Source: Bordetella parapertussis
GTDB lineage: Bacteria; Pseudomonadota; Gammaproteobacteria; Burkholderiales; Burkholderiaceae_B
Direction: 5' to 3'
NCBI GenBank assembly: GCA_945897365.1
Contig: CAMDFD010000007.1
Span: forward strand, 93,635-157,634
Length of the DNA: 64,000 nt
Made by a program: the position numbers and the translations under genes. The notes under the pieces were generated by a model. It saw nothing but the letters and a program-made list of their open reading frames with translations, had not been told where the DNA came from and did not search any database. Positions 26,349 through 35,269 of this stretch are shown piece by piece; the stretch's first letter is position 1, and every line of letters starts with the position of its first letter.

Positions 26349-27326
26349 TTACTGGGGTTGAACGCCTGCTTTCTTGAACAACTCAGCCCATTGAGGGAGT
26401 TGTTGTTTGACTTTGGCGTCCAGAGCAGCAGGATTTGCATCCTTGGTCAGGACTTGTGCGCCCAGACCCGCCATACGCTCCTGAAACTTAGGATCGGCCA
26501 AGCCTGCTTGAAGGGCTTCTACAAGCTTTGCGCGGATAGGTGCTGGCGTGTTCTTGGGAACCCACATGCCATGCCAGATACCAACTTCAAAGTTTTTGAA
26601 ACCCGACTCATCCATCGTGGGCAAGTTTGGCAAGGTGGCGACTCGCGTCTTGCTTGTCACAGCATAGGCCTTGATGGTGTTTGCTTTGATTTGCTGGGTT
26701 GTGTTGGTGGTTTGATCACACAACAGATCGACTTGTTTACCCACCAAGTCGTTCATGGCTGGGCCTGTGCCCTTGTAGGGAACGGTCAATAGATCAACAC
26801 CGACGCCATTGGCGAACATCACACCGCAAAGATGTGAGGCTGCGCCGATACCGGCATTTGCCAAGGAAACTTTGTCCTTGTTTTTCTTGACATACTCAAC
26901 CAATTCCTTGATGTTGTTGGCAGGGAAGTCGGAGCGACCGACGATCGTCATCGGAACATCCACGACGAGACCAATTGGCTCGAAACCTTCGATGGGGTTG
27001 TAGTTGGGCTTTTTGTACAGGGCAGGTGCAGTCGTGAAGCCAACGTGCATCAGCAATACGGTGTAGCCATCGGGGTTGGCGCGCGAAACATAAGAGCTTC
27101 CGACTGTACCGCCTGCACCGGCCTTGTTTTCGACTACGACGGTTTGTTTGAGCGTAGGACGCATGGCTTCTGCCAGCGAGCGTGCGACGTTGTCGGTTGG
27201 GCCACCTGCTGCAAAGGGAACCACCATGCTGATAGGCTTTGAAGGGAAATTGTCAGTGCTTTGGGCCGAAGCGGAAAACGCGACTGCAGACAACAAGGCA
27301 CCGATTGTGAGTGAAAATGTTTTCAT
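26349..27326 (-). CDS. Bug/TctC-type periplasmic solute receptor (copy 3)
   Basis: A 325-residue receptor with a short Sec signal peptide (cleavage after SASAQ). Loops: VPFAAGGPTDNVAR and NPDGYTVLLMH, with TVPYKGTGPAMNDLVGKQVDL in the second lobe. It carries a Cys (LCGVMF, LLCDQT) in two places in the second domain, unusual for this group but without obvious pairing evidence. The ATG at 27326 is preceded by GGAGCCAAA. It is upstream of the TRAP permease genes on the same strand, separated by a terminator, and divergent from a GST gene. Confidence 0.92.
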   Translation of the reverse strand: MKTFSLTIGALLSAVAFSASAQSTDNFPSKPISMVVPFAAGGPTDNVARSLAEAMRPTLKQTVVVENKAGAGGTVGSSYVSRANPDGYTVLLMHVGFTTAPALYKKPNYNPIEGFEPIGLVVDVPMTIVGRSDFPANNIKELVEYVKKNKDKVSLANAGIGAASHLCGVMFANGVGVDLLTVPYKGTGPAMNDLVGKQVDLLCDQTTNTTQQIKANTIKAYAVTSKTRVATLPNLPTMDESGFKNFEVGIWHGMWVPKNTPAPIRAKLVEALQAGLADPKFQERMAGLGAQVLTKDANPAALDAKVKQQLPQWAELFKKAGVQPQ

Positions 27327-27541
27327 TTTGGCTCCGGGGTCAGTCTAAGTGAAATGGTAAACAGAGAACTGGTAATTAAAGCATGATTCAATCGAACGCA
27401 AGTACATAAAAAATAAGGGTTTTCGGGTGTGTAGCCCTTATTTGATGCCCTTTGAGGATGATTTGTGTTCTTTCGCGTGGAGAATAGGTATATTCGAAAG
27501 CTAAGAATTAAAACATTTAACAATCACTGAGACCTTTTCCT

Positions 27542-28168
27542 ATGACCATCCAGTTTTATTCTTTTGACACGCCTAATGGCCGCAAAATCTCCGTGGCTCT
27601 CGAAGAAATGGGTCTGGCGTATGACGTGATCCCGGTTGATATCGGGAAGGACGAGCAGTTCAAACCTGATTTCTTAAAAATCAGTCCAAATAACAAAATC
27701 CCTGCCATTGTGGATCGCGACGGACCGGACGGCAAACCCCTCAGCGTGTTTGAGTCTGGAGCGATTTTGATTTATCTTGCCGAGAAAACGGGCAAGTTTT
27801 TACCGGCCAAAGGCGCTGCCAGAGTGGCGGTTCTTGAGTGGCTCATGTTCCAGATGGCGGGCTTTGGTCCCATCCCCGGTCAAGCCCATCATTTTCTTGG
27901 TCTGACAAATGAGGAGGACAAGCGCTATGGTGTGCAGCGCTTTATGAATGAAACGCGCCGCCTGTACGAAGTCATGGATCGACGACTCGCGGAGCAGACT
28001 TATTTTGCAGGTGATCTGTCGATCGCCGATTTCGCGATGTTGGGTTGGGTGTGGAGACACCCTCGCCACCAGGTTGACTTGGCTGATTTTCCGAAGGTAA
28101 AGCGTTGGTACGAAACAATGATGGCACGCCCCGCGGTTCAGCGTGGTTTTGCCATCGCACTTAAATAA
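27542..28168 (+). CDS. Glutathione S-transferase (YfcG/Nu-class-like)
   Basis: A 208-residue GST. The thioredoxin-like N-terminal domain (1-85) contains YSFDTPNGRKISVALEEMG, where TPNG replaces the usual catalytic Ser/Tyr position as in the bacterial YfcG/YghU group, which have disulfide reductase activity. NNKIPAIVD carries the cis-proline, and FESGAILIYLAEKTGK follows. The C-terminal helical domain has the SIADFAMLGW N-capping box. It heads a plus-strand row with three Bug receptor genes, 21 bp before the first. The meaning of this linkage is unclear. Confidence 0.9.
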   Translation: MTIQFYSFDTPNGRKISVALEEMGLAYDVIPVDIGKDEQFKPDFLKISPNNKIPAIVDRDGPDGKPLSVFESGAILIYLAEKTGKFLPAKGAARVAVLEWLMFQMAGFGPIPGQAHHFLGLTNEEDKRYGVQRFMNETRRLYEVMDRRLAEQTYFAGDLSIADFAMLGWVWRHPRHQVDLADFPKVKRWYETMMARPAVQRGFAIALK

Positions 28169-28189
28169 CCATTTGTTGAGGAGATAACA

Positions 28190-29191
28190 ATGAAGAAGCA
28201 ATCTTTACACCTTAAAAAAATCTGTGTATCGCTTATGACCATGACTGGACTCGTTTTGACGAGTGGTCCTGCGCAAGCGCAAACGGCTGACACGTACCCG
28301 ACCAAGACGATTAAGCTTGTGGTGCCCTTTGCACCTGGCGGCGTAACGGATACCAGTGGCCGTATTCTGGCCGAGGGCTTATCCAAACGACTTGGTCAGC
28401 AAGTCATCGTTGAAAACAAGCCTGGCGCATCCGGCAATATTGGTGCGCAGCAGGTTGCGACTGCGGCTCCCGATGGTTACACGCTGTTTTTGGCGTTGGA
28501 TGGCACCTTGGTGATTAATCCTCACGCCTACTCAAAGATTGGCTTCGATACGCTCAAGGATTTTGCGCCTGTCGCCAAAATCGGTAACTCCGTCATTATT
28601 TTGGCGGCGAATCCAGGCGTCAAGGCAAAGAACCTGAAAGAGCTGGTGGCCTTGGCGCAAGCCACTCCAGGGGGGCTTTCCTACGGCACGTCAGGTAATG
28701 CCAGTATCGTTCACTTGGCTGGTGAGTTGCTCAAGCAGCGGTCCAATTCTAATTTTGTACACGTCGCTTATAAAGGGGGCGGTCCTGCAGTCGCCGACGC
28801 CTTGGCGGGACATATTCCTTTGACCTTTGCCTCGGCGGCGTCCATCAATCAGCACATGAAAGCAGGCAAACTGGTGGCTCTTGGCGTACCAAGCGCGACG
28901 CGTTCGGCGGCCTATCCCGATATTCCAACCTTTAAAGAGTCGGGTATCCCCGGGATTGAATTGAACTCATGGGTGGGTATCATGGCTCCAGCGAAGACGT
29001 CTGCTGCCATCGTTGCGAAGCTCAACAAGGAGATCAATGCTGTCTTGCAGGATCCTGCTGTGAAGGCGAGGTTGCTGGGGTCGGGTATAGAAGCAGCGAA
29101 CACAACGCCTGCGCAATTTGGCGATGAAATCAAACGTGACCTGGCGCTGTACAAACCCGTGGTTGAAAAAGCAGGCATTAAGGTCAATTAA
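28190..29191 (+). CDS. Bug/TctC-type periplasmic solute receptor (copy 4, tandem 1 of 3)
   Basis: A 333-residue receptor with a signal peptide of about 31 residues ending in GPAQAQ. Loops: VPFAPGGVTDTSGR and APDGYTLFLALD; lobe two has HVAYKGGGPAVADALAGHIPL. The ATG at 28190 has TTGAGGAGATAACA in front. It is 21 bp after the GST gene and 41 bp before the next receptor, so all are likely one transcript. It is not a recent copy of its tandem neighbours; the loops and signal peptide differ throughout. Confidence 0.93.
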   Translation: MKKQSLHLKKICVSLMTMTGLVLTSGPAQAQTADTYPTKTIKLVVPFAPGGVTDTSGRILAEGLSKRLGQQVIVENKPGASGNIGAQQVATAAPDGYTLFLALDGTLVINPHAYSKIGFDTLKDFAPVAKIGNSVIILAANPGVKAKNLKELVALAQATPGGLSYGTSGNASIVHLAGELLKQRSNSNFVHVAYKGGGPAVADALAGHIPLTFASAASINQHMKAGKLVALGVPSATRSAAYPDIPTFKESGIPGIELNSWVGIMAPAKTSAAIVAKLNKEINAVLQDPAVKARLLGSGIEAANTTPAQFGDEIKRDLALYKPVVEKAGIKVN

Positions 29192-29232
29192 AGATATACA
29201 CATTTGTCGTAAATATCGACAGGAGACAAAAA

Positions 29233-30246
29233 ATGAAAGCAAAAAAATTTAAACAACTCACCGCTGTTCAGCATTTGGGACGGAGTATTTCAGGCCTGAT
29301 CGCGGGTGGCGTTCTCGCCGTGATGCCGCTGACTGTGGCAGCGCAAGCTTATCCCGATAAACCCATAAGGATCGTGGTCGGATTTCCTCCAGGTGGTGGA
29401 TCCGATTTGATGGCACGTTCGGTGGGTGACCGACTTTCGACGGCCTTGAAGCAGCCCGTCATCATTGAAAATAAACCTGGTGCGGGCTCCTCGATTGCAG
29501 CGTCTTATGTCGCGCAGTCCAAACCCGATGGCTATACCATTTTGTTTGCTCAGGCTGCAAATATGGGTGTTGCTCCCGCGTTGAGACCTAATCTGAATTA
29601 CGACCCTCTCAAAAGCTTTGCTCCTATTACACGTTTAGTGTCTGCGCCGCTTGTAATTGTTGGGCCCGCAACCTTACAGGCAAAAACCCTCAAGGAAGTG
29701 ATCGCAATGGCACAGGCTAAGCCAGGTGCGTTGAGTTATGGCTCACCCGGGGCAGGTACAGCTGGACACCTGGCTGGCGAGATGTTTGGCTCTGAGGCCA
29801 AAGTCAAAATCGTGCATGTGCCTTACAAAGGACAAGCCGCAGCGATCACAGACATGATTGGTGGACGCATTGAGTTGTATTTCAGTACCTTAGCTGTTGT
29901 GAAGCCACATGTCGAAGGTGGCAAAATCCGAGCGTTCGCGGTGACGTCCTCAGATCGTTCTCCCGCGTTTCCTAACGTACCCACAGTGGCCGAAGCAGGG
30001 GTGACTGGTTTTGAGATTGAAAACTGGTATGGCTTGGCCGCTCCTGCCGGAACGCCACCTGCAGTGATTAATCTTTTAAATAAAGAGATTCTCAAAATCT
30101 TGAAAGATCCCAAGCTTGTTGAGGACTTATCCAAGGAGGGCGGCAATATCAGACCCGATACCCCGGAACAGTTCGCCAAGTTTCTAGCCGTTGATGTCCC
30201 ACGTTGGAAAAAGATCGTGACTGAGGCAAAATTAGAAACGAACTGA
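29233..30246 (+). CDS. Bug/TctC-type periplasmic solute receptor (copy 5, tandem 2 of 3)
   Basis: A 337-residue receptor. The signal peptide is long, with a basic start (MKAKKFKQLTAVQ) and cleavage after TVAAQ, near residue 38. Loop 1 is VGFPPGGGSDLMAR and loop 2 KPDGYTILFAQA; HVPYKGQAAAITDMIGGRIEL is the lobe-two motif. The ribosome site is AGGAGACAAAAA, the same leader type seen before several receptors here. It sits between two other receptors on one likely transcript. Confidence 0.93.
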   Translation: MKAKKFKQLTAVQHLGRSISGLIAGGVLAVMPLTVAAQAYPDKPIRIVVGFPPGGGSDLMARSVGDRLSTALKQPVIIENKPGAGSSIAASYVAQSKPDGYTILFAQAANMGVAPALRPNLNYDPLKSFAPITRLVSAPLVIVGPATLQAKTLKEVIAMAQAKPGALSYGSPGAGTAGHLAGEMFGSEAKVKIVHVPYKGQAAAITDMIGGRIELYFSTLAVVKPHVEGGKIRAFAVTSSDRSPAFPNVPTVAEAGVTGFEIENWYGLAAPAGTPPAVINLLNKEILKILKDPKLVEDLSKEGGNIRPDTPEQFAKFLAVDVPRWKKIVTEAKLETN

Positions 30247-30308
30247 TCGCCTTCACTGCCATTCGCTCAGCGATTTTGGGTATAGTTCAATTTTTTACGG
30301 AGACAATA

Positions 30309-31322
30309 ATGAAAAACTATCGTTCTACTCCCTTAGTTCGCACAGCGAAATGGGCAGCAGGTGCTTTATCTGCCGTGGCGATGACCGTCGGTATGACGGG
30401 CGCTCAGGCTCAGCAGGCCTATCCAAACGGTCCAATCCGCCTCGTGGTAGGTTATGCGGCAGGCGGCACGACCGACATCCTGGCGCGTTCGCTTGGCGAA
30501 CAGCTAGGCAAGATTTTGGGTCAGACCATTATCGTCGACAATAAGCCTGGAGCGGCCAGTAACATCGGTGCTGCGTTTGTGGCGCAAGCTAAACCCGATG
30601 GCTACACTCTCTATATGGCAACCGTTGCCAGTCATGGCATTAATCCTGCTTTGTATCGCGGCAAACTGCCTTTTGACCCGATCAAGGATTTTGCACCGGT
30701 TTCTCTGGTGGCATCGATTCCGCTGATGTTGGTCGTGAATCCCAATTTGCCAGTTAAGTCGATCAAAGAGTTGGTTGAGTACGCAAAAAAGAATCCCGGC
30801 AAGCTGAATTATGCTTCTAGTGGCAACGGCTCCCCTGGCCATTTGGCGGCTGCGGTGTTTAACGATGCGACACAAATCAAGATCGAGCATATTCCGTTCA
30901 AGGGCGGTAACCCTGCCAACACTTCAGTGCTTGCTGGCGAGACGCAAATGACCTTTGCTACTGTGCCGGGTGCCTTGCCTCACGTCGTGGGTGGAAAGTT
31001 GATCGCCTTGGGTGTGACGACGAAACAGCGCTCAGGACAGTTGCCGAATGTTCCAACAATCGCCGAAGCTGCGGGTTTGCCGACCTATGACATCAGTACA
31101 TGGAACGCCGTCCTTGCACCCAAAGGTACACCCGAGGCAGTCGTCGCAAGGTTGAATGCTGCGATCAATCAGGCGATGAAGTCACCTGAGTTGCGTCAGC
31201 GATTTGAGAAAGAGGGTGCCATGCCCATGACGAGCACTCCTCAAGAACTTAGTAAATTTATCGTAGCCGAGGTGGAACGTTGGGGTAAGGTCGTCGACAA
31301 AACCCCCATGAGTACAAACTAA
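30309..31322 (+). CDS. Bug/TctC-type periplasmic solute receptor (copy 6, tandem 3 of 3)
   Basis: A 337-residue receptor with signal peptide cleavage after TGAQAQ. Loops are VGYAAGGTTDILAR and KPDGYTLYMATV. The lobe-two motif is altered: HIPFKGGNPANTSVLAGETQM replaces the usual Y-K-G-.-G-PA..DL.AG..D. The loss of the DL and D residues suggests a changed ligand or a changed partner contact (inference). The open frame extends to a TTG at 30276, but the ATG at 30309 has GGAGACAATA upstream. It is convergent with the SDR at 31319, with a 4-bp overlap of the ends. Confidence 0.92.
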   Translation: MKNYRSTPLVRTAKWAAGALSAVAMTVGMTGAQAQQAYPNGPIRLVVGYAAGGTTDILARSLGEQLGKILGQTIIVDNKPGAASNIGAAFVAQAKPDGYTLYMATVASHGINPALYRGKLPFDPIKDFAPVSLVASIPLMLVVNPNLPVKSIKELVEYAKKNPGKLNYASSGNGSPGHLAAAVFNDATQIKIEHIPFKGGNPANTSVLAGETQMTFATVPGALPHVVGGKLIALGVTTKQRSGQLPNVPTIAEAAGLPTYDISTWNAVLAPKGTPEAVVARLNAAINQAMKSPELRQRFEKEGAMPMTSTPQELSKFIVAEVERWGKVVDKTPMSTN

Positions 31323-32161
31323 ACAAACTTGCCAGTTAGTCCGCCGTCGACGACAATTTCTGTTCCTGTGATGTAAGACGCATCATCGGAGGCTAGAAAA
31401 GTCGCGACGGAGGCGACTTCCCAAGGTGTTCCCATGCGTCCCATGGGAACCTGTTGATCCCGAGCCCGACGGGTGTTGTCCATGTCGGCGTTTGCATCAA
31501 AAACTTTTGCCACGTTTTTCTGGATACGCGGCGTATCAATCAAGCCTGGAACAATCGTGTTGGCGCGGATCCCATCAATGGCATATTGTTGCGCGAGCAT
31601 TTTAATAAAGTGCGTGACGGCGGCTTTGGTGACGCTGTAGGCAAGATGGGGATAGCCAAGATAGCGCATACCCGCCACCGAGGAGACGCCAATGATTGAG
31701 CCAGAGCCTTGCTTGACCATGATGGGAGCGACAAGCTTGGCAGCGATCAAAATACTTTCGACGTTGACCTTTTGAATGCGGTCCCAGTCTTCGAGAGAGG
31801 TTTCGGCAGGACCTCCTACGCGACCAATGCCTGCATTGATTTGTAAGATGTCGATACGACCGAAATCGTGCATGACACGATCGATGGCGACTTGCATCGC
31901 CTCGAAGTTCGCGACGTCAGCTTGATAAGCGATGGCCTGAGCGCCGAGTAACTTAATTTCTTGTTCAACTTCTTGGGCTGCAGCAAGATTGAAATCAAGT
32001 GCGGCCACCGAAGCGCCCGCACAGGCCATGGCGATTGAGCTAGCCTTACCGATACTGACACCCGGTGCGCTGGTACCTGCGCCCAGAATCAAAGCAACGC
32101 GTCCCTTGAGTCTTTCGGTACGGACGGGAAATCGCGCGTCAGAGAGGGCTGAATTGTTCAA
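31319..32161 (-). CDS. SDR family oxidoreductase
   Basis: A 280-residue classical SDR. The nucleotide-binding motif is GAGTSAPGVSIGKA, with a longer insertion than the standard TGxxxGIG. NAGIG near residue 107, the SVAGMRYLGYPHLAYSVTK segment with the Tyr-Lys pair, and the C-terminal GTEIVVDGGLT are normal. The start is TTG at 32161, chosen because its TTGA overlaps the TGA of the upstream SDR and no ATG is available before the core fold. It is last in the ligase - citrate-synthase-fold - SDR - SDR operon. Confidence 0.86.
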   Translation of the reverse strand: MNNSALSDARFPVRTERLKGRVALILGAGTSAPGVSIGKASSIAMACAGASVAALDFNLAAAQEVEQEIKLLGAQAIAYQADVANFEAMQVAIDRVMHDFGRIDILQINAGIGRVGGPAETSLEDWDRIQKVNVESILIAAKLVAPIMVKQGSGSIIGVSSVAGMRYLGYPHLAYSVTKAAVTHFIKMLAQQYAIDGIRANTIVPGLIDTPRIQKNVAKVFDANADMDNTRRARDQQVPMGRMGTPWEVASVATFLASDDASYITGTEIVVDGGLTGKFV

Positions 32162-32886
32162 GCGACCTGACCCAAGCCAACAGTCAATCCTCCGCAGACG
32201 TAAAGAACTTGACCGGTAATATAGCCAGCCCGATCATCGAGTAGAGAAGCGACGGCATGAGCAATGTCATCAGGCTCACCCATCCTCTTGAGTGGAATCG
32301 ACTCCAGGATTTTTTTTGTTTTAGGTGAGTCTGGAGGATTGCCAGAGAGAAACAGCTCCGTGGCAATGGGTCCGGGACCAATCGCATTGACCGTCACGCC
32401 ATAAGGTGCGAGCTCGAGGGCCCAGGTCCGCGTCATCCCGAGCAGGCCTGCTTTAGTCGCTGAGTACACGGTGCGCAGTTCTTTGCCGAGTGCGGCACGA
32501 CTCGAAATGTTGATGATGCGCCCAAACCGGGCAGCTTGCATCCCGGGCTGCAGTCCTTGCGCGACGAGCATAGGCGCACGCAGATTCAAGGCGCAGACCG
32601 CATCGAAATCCTCAAGCGTGGCGTCCTCAAGCGTACCGGGTCGAATGAATCCTGCATTATTGATCACACGCAGTACCTGATGGTCACGCGTAATGCGATG
32701 CAAAATATCGCGCGTGGCTTGCGCATCAGTCAAGTCTGCTTGGTAATGCGTTTCACCTTTTAGCAAGGTCTTGGGGGCGACGCGATCGAGATTGATAATG
32801 GAGTATCCGTCTGCGATGCAACGGGTGATGATGGCGCGGCCGATACCGCCGCTGCCGCCTGTGACGAGTACGCTACGTTCAGTCAT
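32158..32886 (-). CDS. SDR family oxidoreductase
   Basis: A 242-residue SDR with VTGGSGGIGRAI at residues 7-18, NNAGFIRPG, ISSRAALGKEL and the YSATK active-site pair. The frame continues to 32922, but the ATG at 32886 has GGAGG at proper spacing and shares an 8-bp overlap with the stop of the citrate-synthase-fold gene. It closely resembles the SDR at 11183 in the SSRAALG, TRTWALEL and GPGPIATELF segments, so the two islands may run related oxidation steps. Confidence 0.9.
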   Translation of the reverse strand: MTERSVLVTGGSGGIGRAIITRCIADGYSIINLDRVAPKTLLKGETHYQADLTDAQATRDILHRITRDHQVLRVINNAGFIRPGTLEDATLEDFDAVCALNLRAPMLVAQGLQPGMQAARFGRIINISSRAALGKELRTVYSATKAGLLGMTRTWALELAPYGVTVNAIGPGPIATELFLSGNPPDSPKTKKILESIPLKRMGEPDDIAHAVASLLDDRAGYITGQVLYVCGGLTVGLGQVA

Positions 32887-33682
32887 GTGCTTTACCTCCG
32901 GTGCCAGGGCCATTGCCCACATAGGGAATCATTTCATCGATCGTATCCCAGATAAATCGACCGGCCGGATCTTGTTGTTCCTCGGCGATGTGGGAAACAA
33001 GTCCTGCAGCGCGTGAAATCACTGCAAAGCCGCGCATGAGTTTGGGAGGAATGCCGATTTCTCCGAGCATCGCGGCAACAGCACCGGTTGCATTGATCGT
33101 GATGTGGCGACCGTAGACCCGATCGACGGTCGCGGAGAGTAAGCGCAAGGCACCCACATATTTTTGCTCGAGCTCGGGTTCTGCTTCTGTCAGCGCGAGT
33201 AGTTTGATCGAACGTGGATCATCGGGTTTGTGCAAATGATGTCCAAAGCCCGGTAGGTTTTGCTTGTTTTTGCGGATTTCTATCACCAGGTTTTCGGTGA
33301 ATTGTTCTGGTTCGGCTGAGTCGACGATTTGTTGCAAAATGATGGCGTTATTTTCCATCGTACCCACAAACTGACTGCCTACCGCCATCAAGCCTGCGGC
33401 GACGGCACCTTGTAGATTTTCTGGCGCGCTCATATAGATCATGCGCGTAGCGATTGCGCTTGGCGTGAAACCGTGCTCCATCAAGGTGATGAGTACGGCA
33501 TCCATGATACGCATATCCACAGCTCTTGGTTCACGTCCAAGAATTTGCATGAACATCACTTCGGAGAATGTTTTTTTACCGATCAGATCTTCGACTAAAT
33601 CCGCATCTCGGTAATTCATGCTTGTTAAGGTGTGGGTGCAAAGCTTGGTTGTGGGTGTTGGTTTTTTTATATCGGAGGACAT
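32879..33682 (-). CDS. Citrate-synthase-fold lyase (citryl-CoA lyase-like)
   Basis: A 267-residue protein with the small type of citrate synthase fold, lacking the N-terminal part of full citrate synthases. Conserved are EHGFTPSAIATR (residues 69-80), GFGHHLHKPDDPR with His148, and ISRAAGLVSHIAEEQ with Arg224. The synthase-type LHGGAN loop is replaced by VGSQFVGTMENNA around 101-113, and the usual catalytic Asp of NVDG/NVDFYSG appears as Thr in NATG (197-200). The first change matches citryl-CoA lyase modules, which cleave citryl-CoA-type thioesters. The ATG at 33682 follows AGAAG. The adjacent CoA ligase at 33714 could make its substrate. Confidence 0.82.
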   Translation of the reverse strand: MSSDIKKPTPTTKLCTHTLTSMNYRDADLVEDLIGKKTFSEVMFMQILGREPRAVDMRIMDAVLITLMEHGFTPSAIATRMIYMSAPENLQGAVAAGLMAVGSQFVGTMENNAIILQQIVDSAEPEQFTENLVIEIRKNKQNLPGFGHHLHKPDDPRSIKLLALTEAEPELEQKYVGALRLLSATVDRVYGRHITINATGAVAAMLGEIGIPPKLMRGFAVISRAAGLVSHIAEEQQDPAGRFIWDTIDEMIPYVGNGPGTGGKAHD

Positions 33683-33713
33683 GGTCAAATCTTCTTTTTT
33701 AAAATAGTCGTTT

Positions 33714-35213
33714 TTAGTTTAAAAGTTCGCGGATAGACGTTTTTAATACTTTACCCACAGAGGAGCGAGGTAATTGATCAAGGAAATGAATCTTTTTGGG
33801 TGCATGAACTGAGCCCAGGGCTGTTTTGACATGCGCAATCAATTCCTCAGGTTCGCAGGTCACGCCTGGATGGAGTTGCACTGCGGCATGAACGGCTTCA
33901 CCCCATTTTTCATCGGGCATACCAAAGACTGCGCACTCATAAACAGCATCGTGTTGCGACAAGACGTTTTCGACATCCGTCGGATAGATGTTAAAACCTC
34001 CGGTGATGATGACATCGCGGATTCGATCTTTGAGAAAGAGATAGCCGCGTTCATCAATGACACCGACATCGCCAGTATGCAGCCACCCATCGATAATCGT
34101 ATCGGCTGTTTTTTCTGGCAATCGCCAGTAGCCTGTCATGACCAGATGTCCACGCACCACGACTTCGCCTGTTTCACCCTCGGACAAAACTTTGCCATCG
34201 GGCGACATAATCGCCATGTCAGACAGCCAAGTGCAACGACCGACTGAGCCCCGGTTCAGAGGATCTTTGAAGCTACTCGGGCGCATCATTGTGACGATTT
34301 GCGGTGCTTCAGTTTGACCATAGGTCGTACCCACGACCTCACCAAAGAAGGTCCTGAGTTGATCGACTTTTTCGGCAGGCATCGGCGCGCCACCATAAAT
34401 CAGATTACGCAACTTGGGAAAATCTGCACGTGAGACACCTGGGTGCGCCATCACCATATAAATGAGCGTAGGGGGCATAAAACTCATCGTGCCGCCTTGC
34501 TCGCGGAATGCCTGAATGACAGAGGCGGGATCTGTCTTGTCGAGGAATAAAAGCTTTGCACCTTCGGCGAGCATGGGCAGCAGATAGGTGGAGGTGCCGT
34601 GTGTCACCGGAGCCGTCACGACAAAACAATCTTCTGGCGTGATTTGCCAGCCACTGACCTGATTGATGATGCCGGCCGTCCAGGCGCGATAGGGTTGCAT
34701 TACACCCTTGGGCAGACCGGTCGTCCCACCTGTGAACTTAATAGCTTGGGTCGCGTTTTCGCCAGCTTCGTTGGCGCTGGGTACTTGACCTGTATGACGC
34801 GCGACCCAGTATTCAACGCTTTGATTGGAATCTGTACCACTATCATCTAGTCTTAGCCATGTGGCGGAGCTGGCTTCGAGCAGTTCGGCGCCTTTCGCAT
34901 CTGACATGATGATGGAGGGCGCGATGGTGTGAGTAATCCGCTTGATTTCAGAGGCGGTACTGCGGGCATTGAGCGGAACCCAAACTTTGCCTGCGGCAAG
35001 AACGGCAAGAATAGCCGTGGCGTGGTCGACTGTGTTGGCGGCGCAGATTGCGACGCGTGTTTGAGGTTGCGGGTCGATGGCTTGAAGCGCTGAAGCGAGA
35101 GCGTTGACTTTTGAAGCGAGCTCTCGATAGGTCAGCGTCAGTGTCGTGCTTTGGAGAGCGATACGTCCAGGATATAACTTTGAAGCCCTAAAAAAAAAGT
35201 CAATTGGATACAC
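33714..35213 (-). CDS. AMP-forming acyl-CoA ligase
   Basis: A 499-residue ANL-family enzyme. The P-loop region is FTGGTTGLPKGVM near residue 178, YGQTE near 297, and the C-terminal hinge GWLHTGDVG...FLKDRIRDVIITGG is clear; the last catalytic lysine lies in LPRSSVGKVLKTSIRE. It starts with ATG at 35213 and heads the minus-strand operon, 31 bp before the citrate-synthase-fold lyase. I infer that it activates the acid whose CoA ester is then cleaved by the lyase. The substrate is not readable from motifs. Confidence 0.9.
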   Translation of the reverse strand: MYPIDFFFRASKLYPGRIALQSTTLTLTYRELASKVNALASALQAIDPQPQTRVAICAANTVDHATAILAVLAAGKVWVPLNARSTASEIKRITHTIAPSIIMSDAKGAELLEASSATWLRLDDSGTDSNQSVEYWVARHTGQVPSANEAGENATQAIKFTGGTTGLPKGVMQPYRAWTAGIINQVSGWQITPEDCFVVTAPVTHGTSTYLLPMLAEGAKLLFLDKTDPASVIQAFREQGGTMSFMPPTLIYMVMAHPGVSRADFPKLRNLIYGGAPMPAEKVDQLRTFFGEVVGTTYGQTEAPQIVTMMRPSSFKDPLNRGSVGRCTWLSDMAIMSPDGKVLSEGETGEVVVRGHLVMTGYWRLPEKTADTIIDGWLHTGDVGVIDERGYLFLKDRIRDVIITGGFNIYPTDVENVLSQHDAVYECAVFGMPDEKWGEAVHAAVQLHPGVTCEPEELIAHVKTALGSVHAPKKIHFLDQLPRSSVGKVLKTSIRELLN

Positions 35214-35269
35214 CAGTATTTCCTGTTATGTTTGTTAAATGATGTTGCAATAGTTACTTAGTTGTTAGT

